A DNA stretch of 64,000 nt, from contig NZ_JBBBNV010000001.1 of assembly GCF_037137075.1 (NCBI RefSeq), positions 186,001-250,000 on the forward strand. The letters run 5' to 3'. This stretch comes from JBBBNV01 sp037137075 (GTDB taxonomy: Bacteria; Bacillota; Bacilli; Paenibacillales; NBRC-103111). Under the pieces are notes generated by a model, which saw only the letters and a list, made by a program, of their open reading frames with translations, was not told the origin of the DNA and searched no databases. Numbering within the stretch: position 1 is the stretch's first letter; every line of letters starts with the position of its first letter. Positions 45,075 through 53,422 of this stretch are shown piece after piece. A program made the position numbers and the translations under genes.

Positions 45075-45212
45075 ATGACAGGACGAAACAGCAAACCGGA
45101 AAACCGCGGACCAGCCGCGAAGCCTTCCCGGATCGAGCAGTTCGGAGAAAGCCTGGCAGGCGCCTCCAACGGAAAGCCGCTGCCGGACGAGGAAGCCGGA
45201 CGGGAGAAGTAG
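45075..45212 (+). CDS. Small hydrophilic hypothetical protein (45 residues)
   Basis: Behind AGGAGGTGAT (RBS spacing about 7) the frame reads MTGRNSKPENRGPAAKPSRI and ends LPDEEAGREK. Highly charged, Pro/Gly/Asn-rich and without hydrophobic segments, it recalls short spore-associated or disordered proteins of bacilli, though no SASP motif is present. Function unknown. A hairpin with a T-rich tail at 45307-45368 may end its transcript. Confidence 0.6.
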   Translation: MTGRNSKPENRGPAAKPSRIEQFGESLAGASNGKPLPDEEAGREK

Positions 45213-45306
45213 AGCGGGCAGCCCACCCGCCTTCGTTATCGGCTATCCTGCGGCACAGCTGCCGCCATGAAGATTAACGCTGCGCGTCCATTGCGCACAT
45301 CAAATG

Positions 45307-45368
45307 AAAAGCACCCTCAGAAGGCTGCCGTTTCATCAGAAACGCGCCCGTCGTCAAGGGTGCCTTTT
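45307..45368 (+). terminator. Long-loop hairpin with T-rich tail
   Basis: AAAAGCACCCT pairs with AGGGTGCCTTTT across a 39-base loop, followed by ACTTG. It probably terminates the short plus-strand gene at 45075. Confidence 0.4.
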
Positions 45369-45565
45369 ACTTGTTGTATTTTCCTTTTTCCTTTTGCATT
45401 TTATTATTTTGCCATTGTGCTATCATTACAATCTGTCCGCTAAAGCAGCCGTGACCGATGCGCCATATCCACTTCGCTTGCGGGTTCTTTCACACGTTCT
45501 TCCAGGCACCCGATTTCGTTACAACTTTCGTTACAGCTTCGTTACAACGCAAGCTTGCGCTATGC

Positions 45566-47008
45566 TTAACGGCTGACAAGTGAAGCGCGGTATAAATCCG
45601 GGTTCCAGTCAACGTCCGCCTGCAGGGTTTCTGCTACAAAACGGAGCGGAATGAACAGATGCTGATTTTCAATAACCGGTGCGCCCCCCAGGGTGACCGT
45701 TTTTCCGTTCACCACCGCCTCGCGCACATCCGGCCGGAGGGTGATTTTCGTTGAGCCTTTGGAAATATCGAGCCTCCGGTCCGCATCATCCCACACCAGC
45801 TCTGCGCCAAGCCGCTCCAAAATGCCGCGCAGCGGAACCATGGTGATGCTGCTGCCGCCGTCAATAAAGCCGCGCAGCTCCGTAACCAGCTGCCCATTGA
45901 CTTCAACTTGAACCTGAGGGCGGTCATCGCGCGTAATGACTAGCGCATTGCTGAGCAATCTTCCCGGTGATTGCACAAACCGGCCATCAGCGTAAAAGCC
46001 GGAGCTGGCCCCGCCATCCATATTCATCGCTTCCACAAGACCGATTTGGGCTAGCACATGCGCCATCTGCTCCATTGTAGCGGAAGTAATAACACCCATG
46101 ACAAGCCGTCCCGACCCGTCGATTCCTGTGAAGCTGCGCACATTGGAGGAGCTGGTAATCCGCGGATCGTCAAAGCCGTCACGTGCGAAATCAATGTCAA
46201 CCGCACCGCCGCTCAGAAGCTTCGGGCCGACGCCAATGGCTGATACCCAGCTCTCCGCCGGAGTCACCATGCCGCTGTCCGAATTCGTGAACAGCGCCTC
46301 CACCTTCACCTTCATGCCCACCTTCAGCTTCGGCAATAGCCACTTATCGTTCCCGTCGGTGTGCCCCACGAAGATGACGTAGCCATTTTCCGGCACAGAA
46401 GCCGCATCTTCCGTTATGGCGCTAATGGCTCCGCCGCTGATGGTAATTTTGGCGCCTCCGGCGAACGCAATCGGGCCCGGATATTGATCGGTATAGGCCA
46501 CAACCTGGCCTTCAGAATTCCCATAATATGTATTGACGCCCCAAGGGGAAATCAGGGTCTGCCCATCCTCCGACAGCACGGACAGCTTGGCCTGCAGCCT
46601 GTTGATGACCGCTACTTTATTGGTGGATACGGCTAGGGTCTGATTCTCCCCCGACCGGACGATCCGCCCGCTGTCCAGCATCAGCCCGTTCGGATGCCGC
46701 AAGCTCTCATCCTCCTCATAAGCATCAAAGAACGTTCCATTTATCGCCGCAACGGCTCCGGCGCGCTCCACCATGGAGGCCATGCTTTCCACATGCCCGA
46801 CTCCCTGCTCGGCCACGACCGGCCTTACGCGGATGTGCGGATCTGTTACATCCACTGCGGTCCATTGAACAGTAAACGCTTTGCCGTTGTATGACACAAC
46901 TTCCTTCTGCAAATCGGCTGCGGCGACGGGAGCCCCCTGCAGCAGCACTCCGGTTACGAGCGCCAGCGACAATCCCCATGCGGCTAGCCTGGTTTTTCTG
47001 TTCCCCAC
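45566..47008 (-). CDS. Exported phosphodiester glycosidase (NAGPA domain) with stalk domain
   Basis: The 480-residue protein has a signal peptide (about 1-31). The NAGPA/exopolysaccharide-type domain follows (about 75-340: VERAGAVAAINGTFFDAYEE, then SWVSAIGVGPKLLSGG and LVEAMNMDGGASSGFYADG with the catalytic-region asparagine and aspartate). A C-terminal copper-amine-oxidase-like stalk domain covers about 360-478 (VEVNGQLVTELRGFIDGGSS, VPLRGILERLGAEL). Such proteins cleave phosphodiester-linked sugars in cell-wall polymers. Translation most likely starts at GTG 47008 after GAAGGTGG. It follows the SLH-protein gene by 20 bases, so the pair is co-transcribed. Confidence 0.88.
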   Translation of the reverse strand: MGNRKTRLAAWGLSLALVTGVLLQGAPVAAADLQKEVVSYNGKAFTVQWTAVDVTDPHIRVRPVVAEQGVGHVESMASMVERAGAVAAINGTFFDAYEEDESLRHPNGLMLDSGRIVRSGENQTLAVSTNKVAVINRLQAKLSVLSEDGQTLISPWGVNTYYGNSEGQVVAYTDQYPGPIAFAGGAKITISGGAISAITEDAASVPENGYVIFVGHTDGNDKWLLPKLKVGMKVKVEALFTNSDSGMVTPAESWVSAIGVGPKLLSGGAVDIDFARDGFDDPRITSSSNVRSFTGIDGSGRLVMGVITSATMEQMAHVLAQIGLVEAMNMDGGASSGFYADGRFVQSPGRLLSNALVITRDDRPQVQVEVNGQLVTELRGFIDGGSSITMVPLRGILERLGAELVWDDADRRLDISKGSTKITLRPDVREAVVNGKTVTLGGAPVIENQHLFIPLRFVAETLQADVDWNPDLYRASLVSR

Positions 47009-47028
47009 ACCATTCGACCACCTTCGCG

Positions 47029-48288
47029 TTATTTCGTGTTGTTTTCCAATATGGAGAATATCACGGTTTGCCTGGTGCGGTCAAACTGGATTTCAACTGC
47101 GTAATCCCCAATTACAATCGTTTCATCTTCGGCCGGCGCCCCTTGCTCCAGCTTGGCGTACGCCTGATTGAACGCTTCCTCGAAGCGCAGCGTCTCATAA
47201 CCGAAAATATATTGTGCAAACGTACGAATCGTCTCCATGTTCCGGGCCAGCACGCCTTCGGCCAAATGAACGGTTATCCCGTACGTAGCATACTCCGGCT
47301 CCAGCCACAGCGCCGCTTCCTCCAAATCGTTGACAGCCGCCGGTGTACGGTTCAGCGCCTTCGCCTTCGTTTCCGCATCCTTATACAGGCGCATCGTCGT
47401 CTCCAGCATGTCGTAATTCGTACCCCTGCGCTTCGCGGCCTCCAGCAAAATATCGTAGGCATTCATCATTTTCTCGGAAGGGAACAGCAGCTGCTTGTAG
47501 CTGCCGTCTCGGGTCGGCACACTCATCCGCCAGCCTTGGCCGCTTCCGCTGCTCAACTGAATCCGCTTTGTTTTGTCGGCAATTCGTTCCAGCAGGGTAA
47601 GCGACTCTGCTCTTGTAATATCCCGCCCGATGCCGAAATCACCGTTCGGGTAGCCTTCCATAATACCCTTGGCGAAGCTTTCAGCGATAAATTTCTGCTC
47701 GCGCGACTTAGCGCTTTGGAAATCGGCAAGCTGTCCGGTCAAGGAGAGACTGTACGATTCCGATTCCAGATGCTCGGTTTCCTTCATCGTATAGTAAATG
47801 AATTCCGCAGCCTGCTCCCGCTTCAAATTTTTCTTGAAGTCCGCAAACTGGGTTTTGCTGACGAGATTCAGGTCCGCCGCCAAATCAATAAATGGCTTCG
47901 CCCAGTAGCCCGTCATGCTTGGCTTGAAATTAAAATCACGATAGTCCTGCTTCAGCACCTCCTGGTTCGTGGCACTGAGCGATTGCGTAAACCCGCTCGT
48001 CCAGGCCCGCTCCCCGTTCTTGTAGCTTTCGGTGAACGACAGCAGCAGCATTTTGATAAACTGGTCTGCCGTTACCGGATCATTGGGCCGGAAGGTGCCG
48101 TCCGGAAACCCGTCCAGAATGCCTTTCTCCACCAGCTTATTAATCGGAGCTTGCGCCCAGTGGCCCTCAATATCGCTGAAATGGACCGATTGTTCCGCAT
48201 GCGCCGTCAGCGAAGCGCCCGCAGGAGCCGCCCACCATACCGCAGCGGTGAACCATAAAGAAGCGATTGCCCTTGTCCCTCTGTTCAT
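47029..48288 (-). CDS. S-layer homology (SLH) domain protein
   Basis: The 419-residue exported protein has a signal peptide (about 1-31) and three SLH-type repeats: HFSDIEGHWAQAPINKLVEKGILDGFPDGTFRPNDPVTADQF, a second diverged copy around YWAKPFIDLAADLNLV, and FAKGIMEGYPNGDFGIGRDITRAESL. SLH domains bind pyruvylated secondary cell-wall polymer. The C-terminal half (about 260-419) is an uncharacterised helical domain. The RBS (GAGGAT) is ordinary. It is the first gene of a pair with the NAGPA protein. Confidence 0.88.
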   Translation of the reverse strand: MNRGTRAIASLWFTAAVWWAAPAGASLTAHAEQSVHFSDIEGHWAQAPINKLVEKGILDGFPDGTFRPNDPVTADQFIKMLLLSFTESYKNGERAWTSGFTQSLSATNQEVLKQDYRDFNFKPSMTGYWAKPFIDLAADLNLVSKTQFADFKKNLKREQAAEFIYYTMKETEHLESESYSLSLTGQLADFQSAKSREQKFIAESFAKGIMEGYPNGDFGIGRDITRAESLTLLERIADKTKRIQLSSGSGQGWRMSVPTRDGSYKQLLFPSEKMMNAYDILLEAAKRRGTNYDMLETTMRLYKDAETKAKALNRTPAAVNDLEEAALWLEPEYATYGITVHLAEGVLARNMETIRTFAQYIFGYETLRFEEAFNQAYAKLEQGAPAEDETIVIGDYAVEIQFDRTRQTVIFSILENNTK

Positions 48289-48615
48289 CTGATTAAGCTA
48301 TCCTCACTTTGCTACTCTGGAATTTTGACACAATTCAACATTTTGTGCGCCAATCTATAGCATACCGGGCCGGGTTCGGCTGCGGAAGAACCGTTATTCC
48401 TAGCTGAATCAGGGGAAAATAAGGTCTCCCGGACTAGGACAAAGGATCGGATGATTCCGGTTAATGACTGGGCCGTTAGTGGTATTCACAACGAATCCGA
48501 GCTCACGCTAGTGGCTTCAAGGTTAAAAAAAAGAGCAAAGACGATGGTTAGTCTCTGCTCCTATAATCCTGTTTGCTTGATTCTTGCAAAAGTAAAATCA
48601 ACTCGAGCTCTTCCC
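48289..48615. other. Intergenic region with the WG-gene terminator
   Basis: A 327-base gap. It contains the terminator at 48525-48560 and otherwise nothing recognised. Confidence 0.4.
48525..48560 (-). terminator. Strong terminator after the WG-repeat gene
   Basis: On the minus strand GAGCAGAGAC-N8-GTCTTTGCTC is followed by eight T residues. Confidence 0.85.
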
Positions 48616-50295
48616 TTATGAATCCGCGGTATAGCCTGCTGTTGTGTCTATGATAACCGCGTTCTTTTCACCGTCCCAAGAAACATTGAAATCAAATGCC
48701 TGCCCCAAGTCACGCAGCTTGAAATAGTTGTTACCATTTATGGTGTACGCTATCCGTGTAACTGCAACGCCGTCTTTATAAACCATCGCCGTGGATTGTG
48801 CCGCAACTTGCGCTGTGCCATCCCCCTTTACCCATTCACCGCCGGTAGGGGTATAGGGCTTTCCAGAAACAAGGTTAATTGCATTTTTATTGCCGTCCCA
48901 TGTTACCTCAAATTGCTTTACTGAGCCGCTAACCGCCCGTGCAGCGTCACGCAGTTTAACATAATTGTGGCCGTTAATGGTGTACGCGTCAAAAACGGTT
49001 TCTTCACCATTAACCAGCACGTTAGAAGTCGTCGGCGTTGCAGTTGGCGCAGGATCTTCATAAACATAGAGAGTTGCACCAGGTACCGATATAAAGCCGT
49101 ACATGTGATAGCCATTTCTAACATACGCCATTCCTTCATGGACGTCTCCAATGTCATCATATACGGGAGGAACAACTTCACGACCAGTCTTATCAATCAA
49201 CGCACTGCTACCGTTAACTTCGATTACCGCCATTCCTTCCGAGAACTTCGATGGCTGATTGTCCTTGGATGGCACACCATACTGTGGCGGAATGACCTCT
49301 CGACCAGTCTTGTCAATATAACCCCATTGCCCGCCTTCATATACGGGGGAGTTTGCGGCTGTCCACTCACCGCCAACGCCTACTGCCGCCAGTCCTTCAG
49401 AAAATGGCTGCATAACATCATATTTGCCCAGCGGAATAATTTCGTTTCCGGTTTTGTCTATGGTTCCCCATTTGCTGCCGTTGGTTTTACCGCCAATACT
49501 AACCACCGCCGTTCCCTCAGAAAATGATTCTACATAATCATACTTGGAGGGCACGACCTCCTTGCCGGTCTTGTCTATGAAGCCCCAGTTAAAATCAGGA
49601 TATCTGACCGTTGACATCCCCTCGGAAAATTCTGTGGTAAATTCATACTTAAACGGAGTAATCGCCTTTCCCGTCTTGTCAATATAACCCAAACCGTTCT
49701 TGAGCGTCCTTGCCAGGCCTTCTTTGAAATACCCAACGTCGCTATACATCCCGAACGGAACGACCACTTCGCCGGTCTTGTCTATGCAACCATTCTCCCA
49801 AGGTTCCTTGATCGTTAAGTAGAAGCAAGCTATACCATCGGAAAAGTAATTACTTGCCATGCCATACTTGCCAAACGGCACGACTACATTTCCAGTCTTG
49901 TCGATAACGCCGTATGTAGGATACGATTGAACGATCGCCACCCCTTCGGAAAATGATTCTGCCCCGTCATACTGGAGCGGAATGACCTCCTTGCCGGTCT
50001 TGTCGACGAATCCGTATTTTCGGTCAATGATAGATTTGCCAACTGCAACCCACGCCAATCCCTCACGGAAATTGCCTGCATAATCATATTTGAGCGGAAT
50101 AACCTCTTTTCCCATCTTGTCGATGAATCCGTATTTATCGCCAGCTGCAACCCGGGCCAGTCCCTCATGGAAATCGTCTGCATAATCATATTGAGGTGGC
50201 ACAACTTCAATATAGTCCACCGCCAATGCAGCCTGCGGAAAAAGCGAAATAACAAGAAACAGGGACAATGCGAGTGATAGAAAACGTTTTTTCAT
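48616..50295 (-). CDS. Exported WG-repeat protein with C-terminal stalk domains
   Basis: The 559-residue protein has a signal peptide (about 1-25), then about eight tandem WG-type repeats of 40-50 residues (about 28-415), each with the theme YGFIDKTGKEVIPLKYDYA and SEGLA. Two copper-amine-oxidase-like stalk segments follow (about 425-555: VFDAYTINGHNYVKLRDAA and IAYTINGNNYFKLRDLGQAF). WG repeats form beta-propeller-like surfaces; no enzymatic motif is seen. Base composition is noticeably more AT-rich than neighbouring genes, and the repeats are similar at DNA level, so copy number may vary. AAAGGAG precedes the ATG. Confidence 0.88.
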   Translation of the reverse strand: MKKRFLSLALSLFLVISLFPQAALAVDYIEVVPPQYDYADDFHEGLARVAAGDKYGFIDKMGKEVIPLKYDYAGNFREGLAWVAVGKSIIDRKYGFVDKTGKEVIPLQYDGAESFSEGVAIVQSYPTYGVIDKTGNVVVPFGKYGMASNYFSDGIACFYLTIKEPWENGCIDKTGEVVVPFGMYSDVGYFKEGLARTLKNGLGYIDKTGKAITPFKYEFTTEFSEGMSTVRYPDFNWGFIDKTGKEVVPSKYDYVESFSEGTAVVSIGGKTNGSKWGTIDKTGNEIIPLGKYDVMQPFSEGLAAVGVGGEWTAANSPVYEGGQWGYIDKTGREVIPPQYGVPSKDNQPSKFSEGMAVIEVNGSSALIDKTGREVVPPVYDDIGDVHEGMAYVRNGYHMYGFISVPGATLYVYEDPAPTATPTTSNVLVNGEETVFDAYTINGHNYVKLRDAARAVSGSVKQFEVTWDGNKNAINLVSGKPYTPTGGEWVKGDGTAQVAAQSTAMVYKDGVAVTRIAYTINGNNYFKLRDLGQAFDFNVSWDGEKNAVIIDTTAGYTADS

Positions 50296-50446
50296 TGTTT
50301 TATGCTCCTTTTTTTGTAAAGCTCTAAACCCATAAACACTGAATCACTTTTTTTGTTAATGTTAGCATAACTCGACAACCTAAAACACCTCTTCGGCAAA
50401 AAAGAGATGATAATATAAAGCTACTTATTGCCGAGCAATCGATGGA

Positions 50447-50480
50447 AATGACAAAGGCTATCAGATTTGATTCTGATAGC
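50447..50480. terminator. Hairpin between tRNA-Thr and the WG gene
   Basis: GGCTATCAGA-N5-TCTGATAGCC is a perfect 10-base stem flanked by A-rich and CTTT sequence. It probably stops transcription downstream of the tRNA. Confidence 0.5.
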
Positions 50481-50578
50481 CCTTTGCGTGAGTTTGCTTG
50501 TGCAGCTCGGTTTTTTTGCAAACAAAAACCGAACGCTTCACCGATAAAAAAGTGAATGCTCGGGTGATGCTTTTTTGA

Positions 50579-50651
50579 TGCCGTTGAGAGGACTTGAACC
50601 CCCAACCTACTGATTACGATTCAGTTGCTCTACCGATTGAGCTACAACGGC
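50579..50651 (-). tRNA. tRNA-Thr (anticodon CGT)
   Basis: The 73-base cloverleaf folds fully: acceptor GCCGTTG/CAACGGC, D-stem GCTC/GAGC, anticodon stem ACTGA/TCAGT with loop ATCGTAA (anticodon CGT, reads ACG), variable AGGTT, and T-arm GGGGG-TTCAAGT-CCTCT, with discriminator A. The body closely resembles Firmicute tRNA-Thr. CCA is not encoded. It stands alone, not in a tRNA cluster. Confidence 0.95.
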
Positions 50652-50825
50652 GAAGACAATCGTCATTATAGCATCGTTTTCAGCATTTGAAAAGGGATTT
50701 TAAATAAAATTTCCCGGACAAACCGGCCGCCGCAAGCTGCCCAATTGACGGGCTGGAAGCATACAGCGCGGATTCGCACTGCGCATTATGCGGCACCACG
50801 TGCCGAGGGTTATTCCTTCCTCAAT

Positions 50826-50880
50826 GCGCGCAGCTCCCAGCGCGCGGTGTTTCGCTGCATAACGGCGGTCGGTGGACCAT
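50826..50880. repeat. Dispersed intergenic repeat, copy A
   Basis: About 53 bases here match those at 61917-61970 with roughly six differences (shared cores GCGCGCAGCTCCC and ACGGCGGTCGGT). Both copies lie between genes. The minus strand of both can be read as a short peptide with STDRR and KHR, but no start or ribosome binding site supports a gene. Confidence 0.55.
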
Positions 50881-50908
50881 AGCATGGAAGCTGCAGCCGA
50901 ATGCAAAG

Positions 50909-52312
50909 CTATCTGAAATCCGGCGGAATCCGGCGGGCCGTTCCGGTCAAAATCGCCGCTTCAATAACGGCAAACCGGACCTTGGCCACAACCTGCTCAT
51001 TGAAAATACTCGGAATGATATACTGCTCATTCAGCTCTCGCTCGGATACGACAGCTGCAATCGCTCTGGCGGCCGCCAGCTTCATCGGCTCATGAATCAG
51101 GCGGGCCCGGCAATCCAGCGCCCCGCGGAACAGACCTGGAAACACCAGAACATTGTTAATCTGGTTCGGATAGTCGCTGCGGCCGGTCGCATACACGCGT
51201 ACGTGCGGAAGCGCCTGCTCCGGCGAAATTTCGGGCTCCGGATTTGCCATGGCAAACACAATGCTGTTTGGGGCCATAGCCGCAACATCCTCCCCCTGCA
51301 GCAGTCCGCCGCGGGACACGCCGATGAATACATCAGCGCCGGCAATGACTTCCTTTAAAGTGCCTGCCCGCCCTTCCACCTGAGCTTGCTCCGCGAGCCA
51401 ATTCCACATCGTATTCGAATACGCCTGCCCTTTTACAATCGCACCGTCGCGGTCGACCGGGACCAGCCGCTGGACTCCGGCGGCAAGCAGCATTTTGCAT
51501 ATTGAAACTCCCGCTGCCCCGATTCCGTTCACCACCACCCGAATCTGCTCCATCCGTTTGCCGACAACCTTGAGCGCATTCAGCAGGCCCGCGATCACAA
51601 CAATCGCCGTGCCGTGCTGATCGTCATGGAACACCGGGATATCAAGCTCCTGTGCCAGACGCGTCTCGATCTCGAAGCATCGCGGAGCGCTGATATCCTC
51701 CAAATTGATGCCCCCGAAAATCGGGCTGATCGCCTTAATGGTCCGGATCAATTCTTCCGTATCCTTCGTATCCAGACATATTGGAAACGCATCGACCCCC
51801 GCCAGCTGCTTGAACAGCATCGCCTTTCCTTCCATTACAGGACTGGCCGCGTGAGGCCCGATATCACCGAGGCCCAGTACGGCAGTTCCATCGGTAACAA
51901 CGGCTACTGTGTTTCTTTTGATGGTCAGAGAATAGGCCTTTTGCGGATTTTCATGGATGGCCATACACACCCGGGCCACACCGGGCGTGTAAACTCTCGA
52001 CAAGTCATCCCGGTTCTTGATGGGCATGCTGGGCTGAACGGAGATTTTGCCGCCCAAATGGGCTAAGAAGGTCCGGTCAGAAACGTTGATTAATTGGATG
52101 CCCTCCAGATTCTTGAGCGTCTCAACCACCTGCTGCTCAGCGCTATCTGCCACATGAACGGTAATATCGCGTACCGAGGCTTGCTGTCCGGGGCGAATGA
52201 CATCTATGGAGGTAATATCGCCTCCGGCCCGGCTGATTGCCGCGGCAACATCCCCGAAGTTGAGCAGGACGTGATTGATTTCCAGACGTACAATAATACT
52301 GTTATACGACAC
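50909..52312 (-). CDS. NAD-dependent malic enzyme with N-terminal ACT domain
   Basis: The 467-residue enzyme oxidatively decarboxylates malate to pyruvate. An N-terminal ACT regulatory domain (about 1-80: SIIVRLEINHVLLNFGDVAAAISRAGGDITSI) precedes the malic enzyme core with SRVYTPGVARVC, NTVAVVTDGTAVLGLGDIG, FPICLDTKD, IPVFHDDQHGTAIVV and the NAD motif VVVNGIGAAGVSICKMLL. AGAAGAGG abuts the in-frame ATG at 52321 with no gap, whereas the GTG at 52312 is 9 bases away, so GTG is the more likely start. It converges on nothing and lies downstream of its own promoter region after the TPR gene. Confidence 0.9.
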   Translation of the reverse strand: MSYNSIIVRLEINHVLLNFGDVAAAISRAGGDITSIDVIRPGQQASVRDITVHVADSAEQQVVETLKNLEGIQLINVSDRTFLAHLGGKISVQPSMPIKNRDDLSRVYTPGVARVCMAIHENPQKAYSLTIKRNTVAVVTDGTAVLGLGDIGPHAASPVMEGKAMLFKQLAGVDAFPICLDTKDTEELIRTIKAISPIFGGINLEDISAPRCFEIETRLAQELDIPVFHDDQHGTAIVVIAGLLNALKVVGKRMEQIRVVVNGIGAAGVSICKMLLAAGVQRLVPVDRDGAIVKGQAYSNTMWNWLAEQAQVEGRAGTLKEVIAGADVFIGVSRGGLLQGEDVAAMAPNSIVFAMANPEPEISPEQALPHVRVYATGRSDYPNQINNVLVFPGLFRGALDCRARLIHEPMKLAAARAIAAVVSERELNEQYIIPSIFNEQVVAKVRFAVIEAAILTGTARRIPPDFR

Positions 52313-52516
52313 GGCAACCATCCTCTTCTATGTAAGCTTAGGTCCGTCGGCGGTGCATTTTACCCTTCGTTATAATGTCCGACGAGTGAAGCAACGCCTT
52401 ACCGCGCCGGAGCTGCCGCTCTGCTGCGATAAGCAGCTCACCCTACTATAATATAAGCGAAGCGGCTTGATTATAAACGGGCGGCCACAGGAAATGATGG
52501 GAATCCAGGCCAGGAA

Positions 52517-53344
52517 TCACGCTTCAGCCGGAGAAGGCAGGCTTGCAAGCCGTTGTTCGACTTGTTCCCGGGTTACTGTTTGCAGCGCGGTAAACCGGCA
52601 TTCCAATGCCTGCTGCAGCTTGGCCCTGGCCGCTTCTGTTTTTTCCTGATGAAGCAGAACAAGCGCATGGTAGTAATAAGCCTCCGGGAATACCGGCTTC
52701 CGTTCCTCCAGCTTGTCATAGAGCTCTGCCGCCTTCTCAAACTCCCCGCGGGCAATATAGGTTTGGCCCAGATTGTCCAAAATAACCGGATCGCTGTCAT
52801 TAAATTGAACCGCCTCCAGATTCACATCCAGCGCATGATCCAAATCCCCTTCCAGCAGTAGCAGGTATCCAAGCGATCCGTAGACAGTGGTATGACGATA
52901 GTCCCGCCGGAGCTGCTCAAGCAGCTTCACCGCTTCGGACACACGGCCCAGCTTCCATAACAGCAGGGCGTAGTTCGTTTCCACCATAAGCCGTTCCATC
53001 CGGTTTTTGTTGCGGCTCTGCATCGCTTGGGTCAGAACGCCTTCCGCCTGCTCCGTCCGTCCGGAGCGAAGCAGCAAATATCCGTAAGATGAGGCCTGAT
53101 GCACCGCCATATGACCGGTACGGTGCGCTTTTTCGAACAAGAGGAGCGCTTCCTCCTGTTTGCCCGCATTGTAGGCATTACTTGCGCGCATGGCATAAAC
53201 TCCAGCCCGGCCAAAATACCCCAAAATTCCGAAAAAAACAAGCACCGCCGCCGTTCCGGCCATCCAGCCGCCCAGCTTGAAGGCGGCGATAATGACAATA
53301 ACTGGTAGGGCCAGCTTGTATAGCAATGGCCAAATAAATTGCAC
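52517..53344 (-). CDS. Membrane-anchored TPR protein
   Basis: The 275-residue protein has two N-terminal membrane helices (about 5-24 and 28-45) followed by several tetratricopeptide repeats (about 55-245), for example SNAYNAGKQEEALLLFEKAHRTG, PVILDNLGQTYIARGEFEKAAELYDKLEERKP and AYYYHALVLLHQEKTEAARAKLQQALE. The TPRs should face the cytoplasm and act as a protein-protein scaffold. The partner is unknown. Translation starts at GTG 53344 after AAAGGAG. Related proteins occur near housekeeping genes in Paenibacillus-type genomes. Confidence 0.82.
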   Translation of the reverse strand: MQFIWPLLYKLALPVIVIIAAFKLGGWMAGTAAVLVFFGILGYFGRAGVYAMRASNAYNAGKQEEALLLFEKAHRTGHMAVHQASSYGYLLLRSGRTEQAEGVLTQAMQSRNKNRMERLMVETNYALLLWKLGRVSEAVKLLEQLRRDYRHTTVYGSLGYLLLLEGDLDHALDVNLEAVQFNDSDPVILDNLGQTYIARGEFEKAAELYDKLEERKPVFPEAYYYHALVLLHQEKTEAARAKLQQALECRFTALQTVTREQVEQRLASLPSPAEA

Positions 53345-53422
53345 AAGAATCCGCTCCTTTAACTCAGTAGATAATAATTAGCTCCCTTTAAATTTAATCA
53401 CATAATTCATTAATGGGGTTAT

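Noticed and set aside
45304..45576. Plus-strand 90-codon frame with a hydrophobic stretch
   Set aside because: Starts within a hairpin with a T-rich tail, has no ribosome binding site, and overlaps the 3' end of the NAGPA gene.
46891..48258. 455-codon plus-strand frame opposite the SLH and NAGPA genes
   Set aside because: It is an antisense shadow spanning two real genes and the gap between them.
50324..50605. Minus-strand 93-codon frame near the tRNA
   Set aside because: It overlaps the tRNA gene and two terminator-like hairpins.
50700..50906. Minus-strand 68-codon frame over repeat copy A
   Set aside because: Part of the translation recurs at copy B, but without a start or ribosome binding site. 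The similarity is better explained as a DNA repeat.
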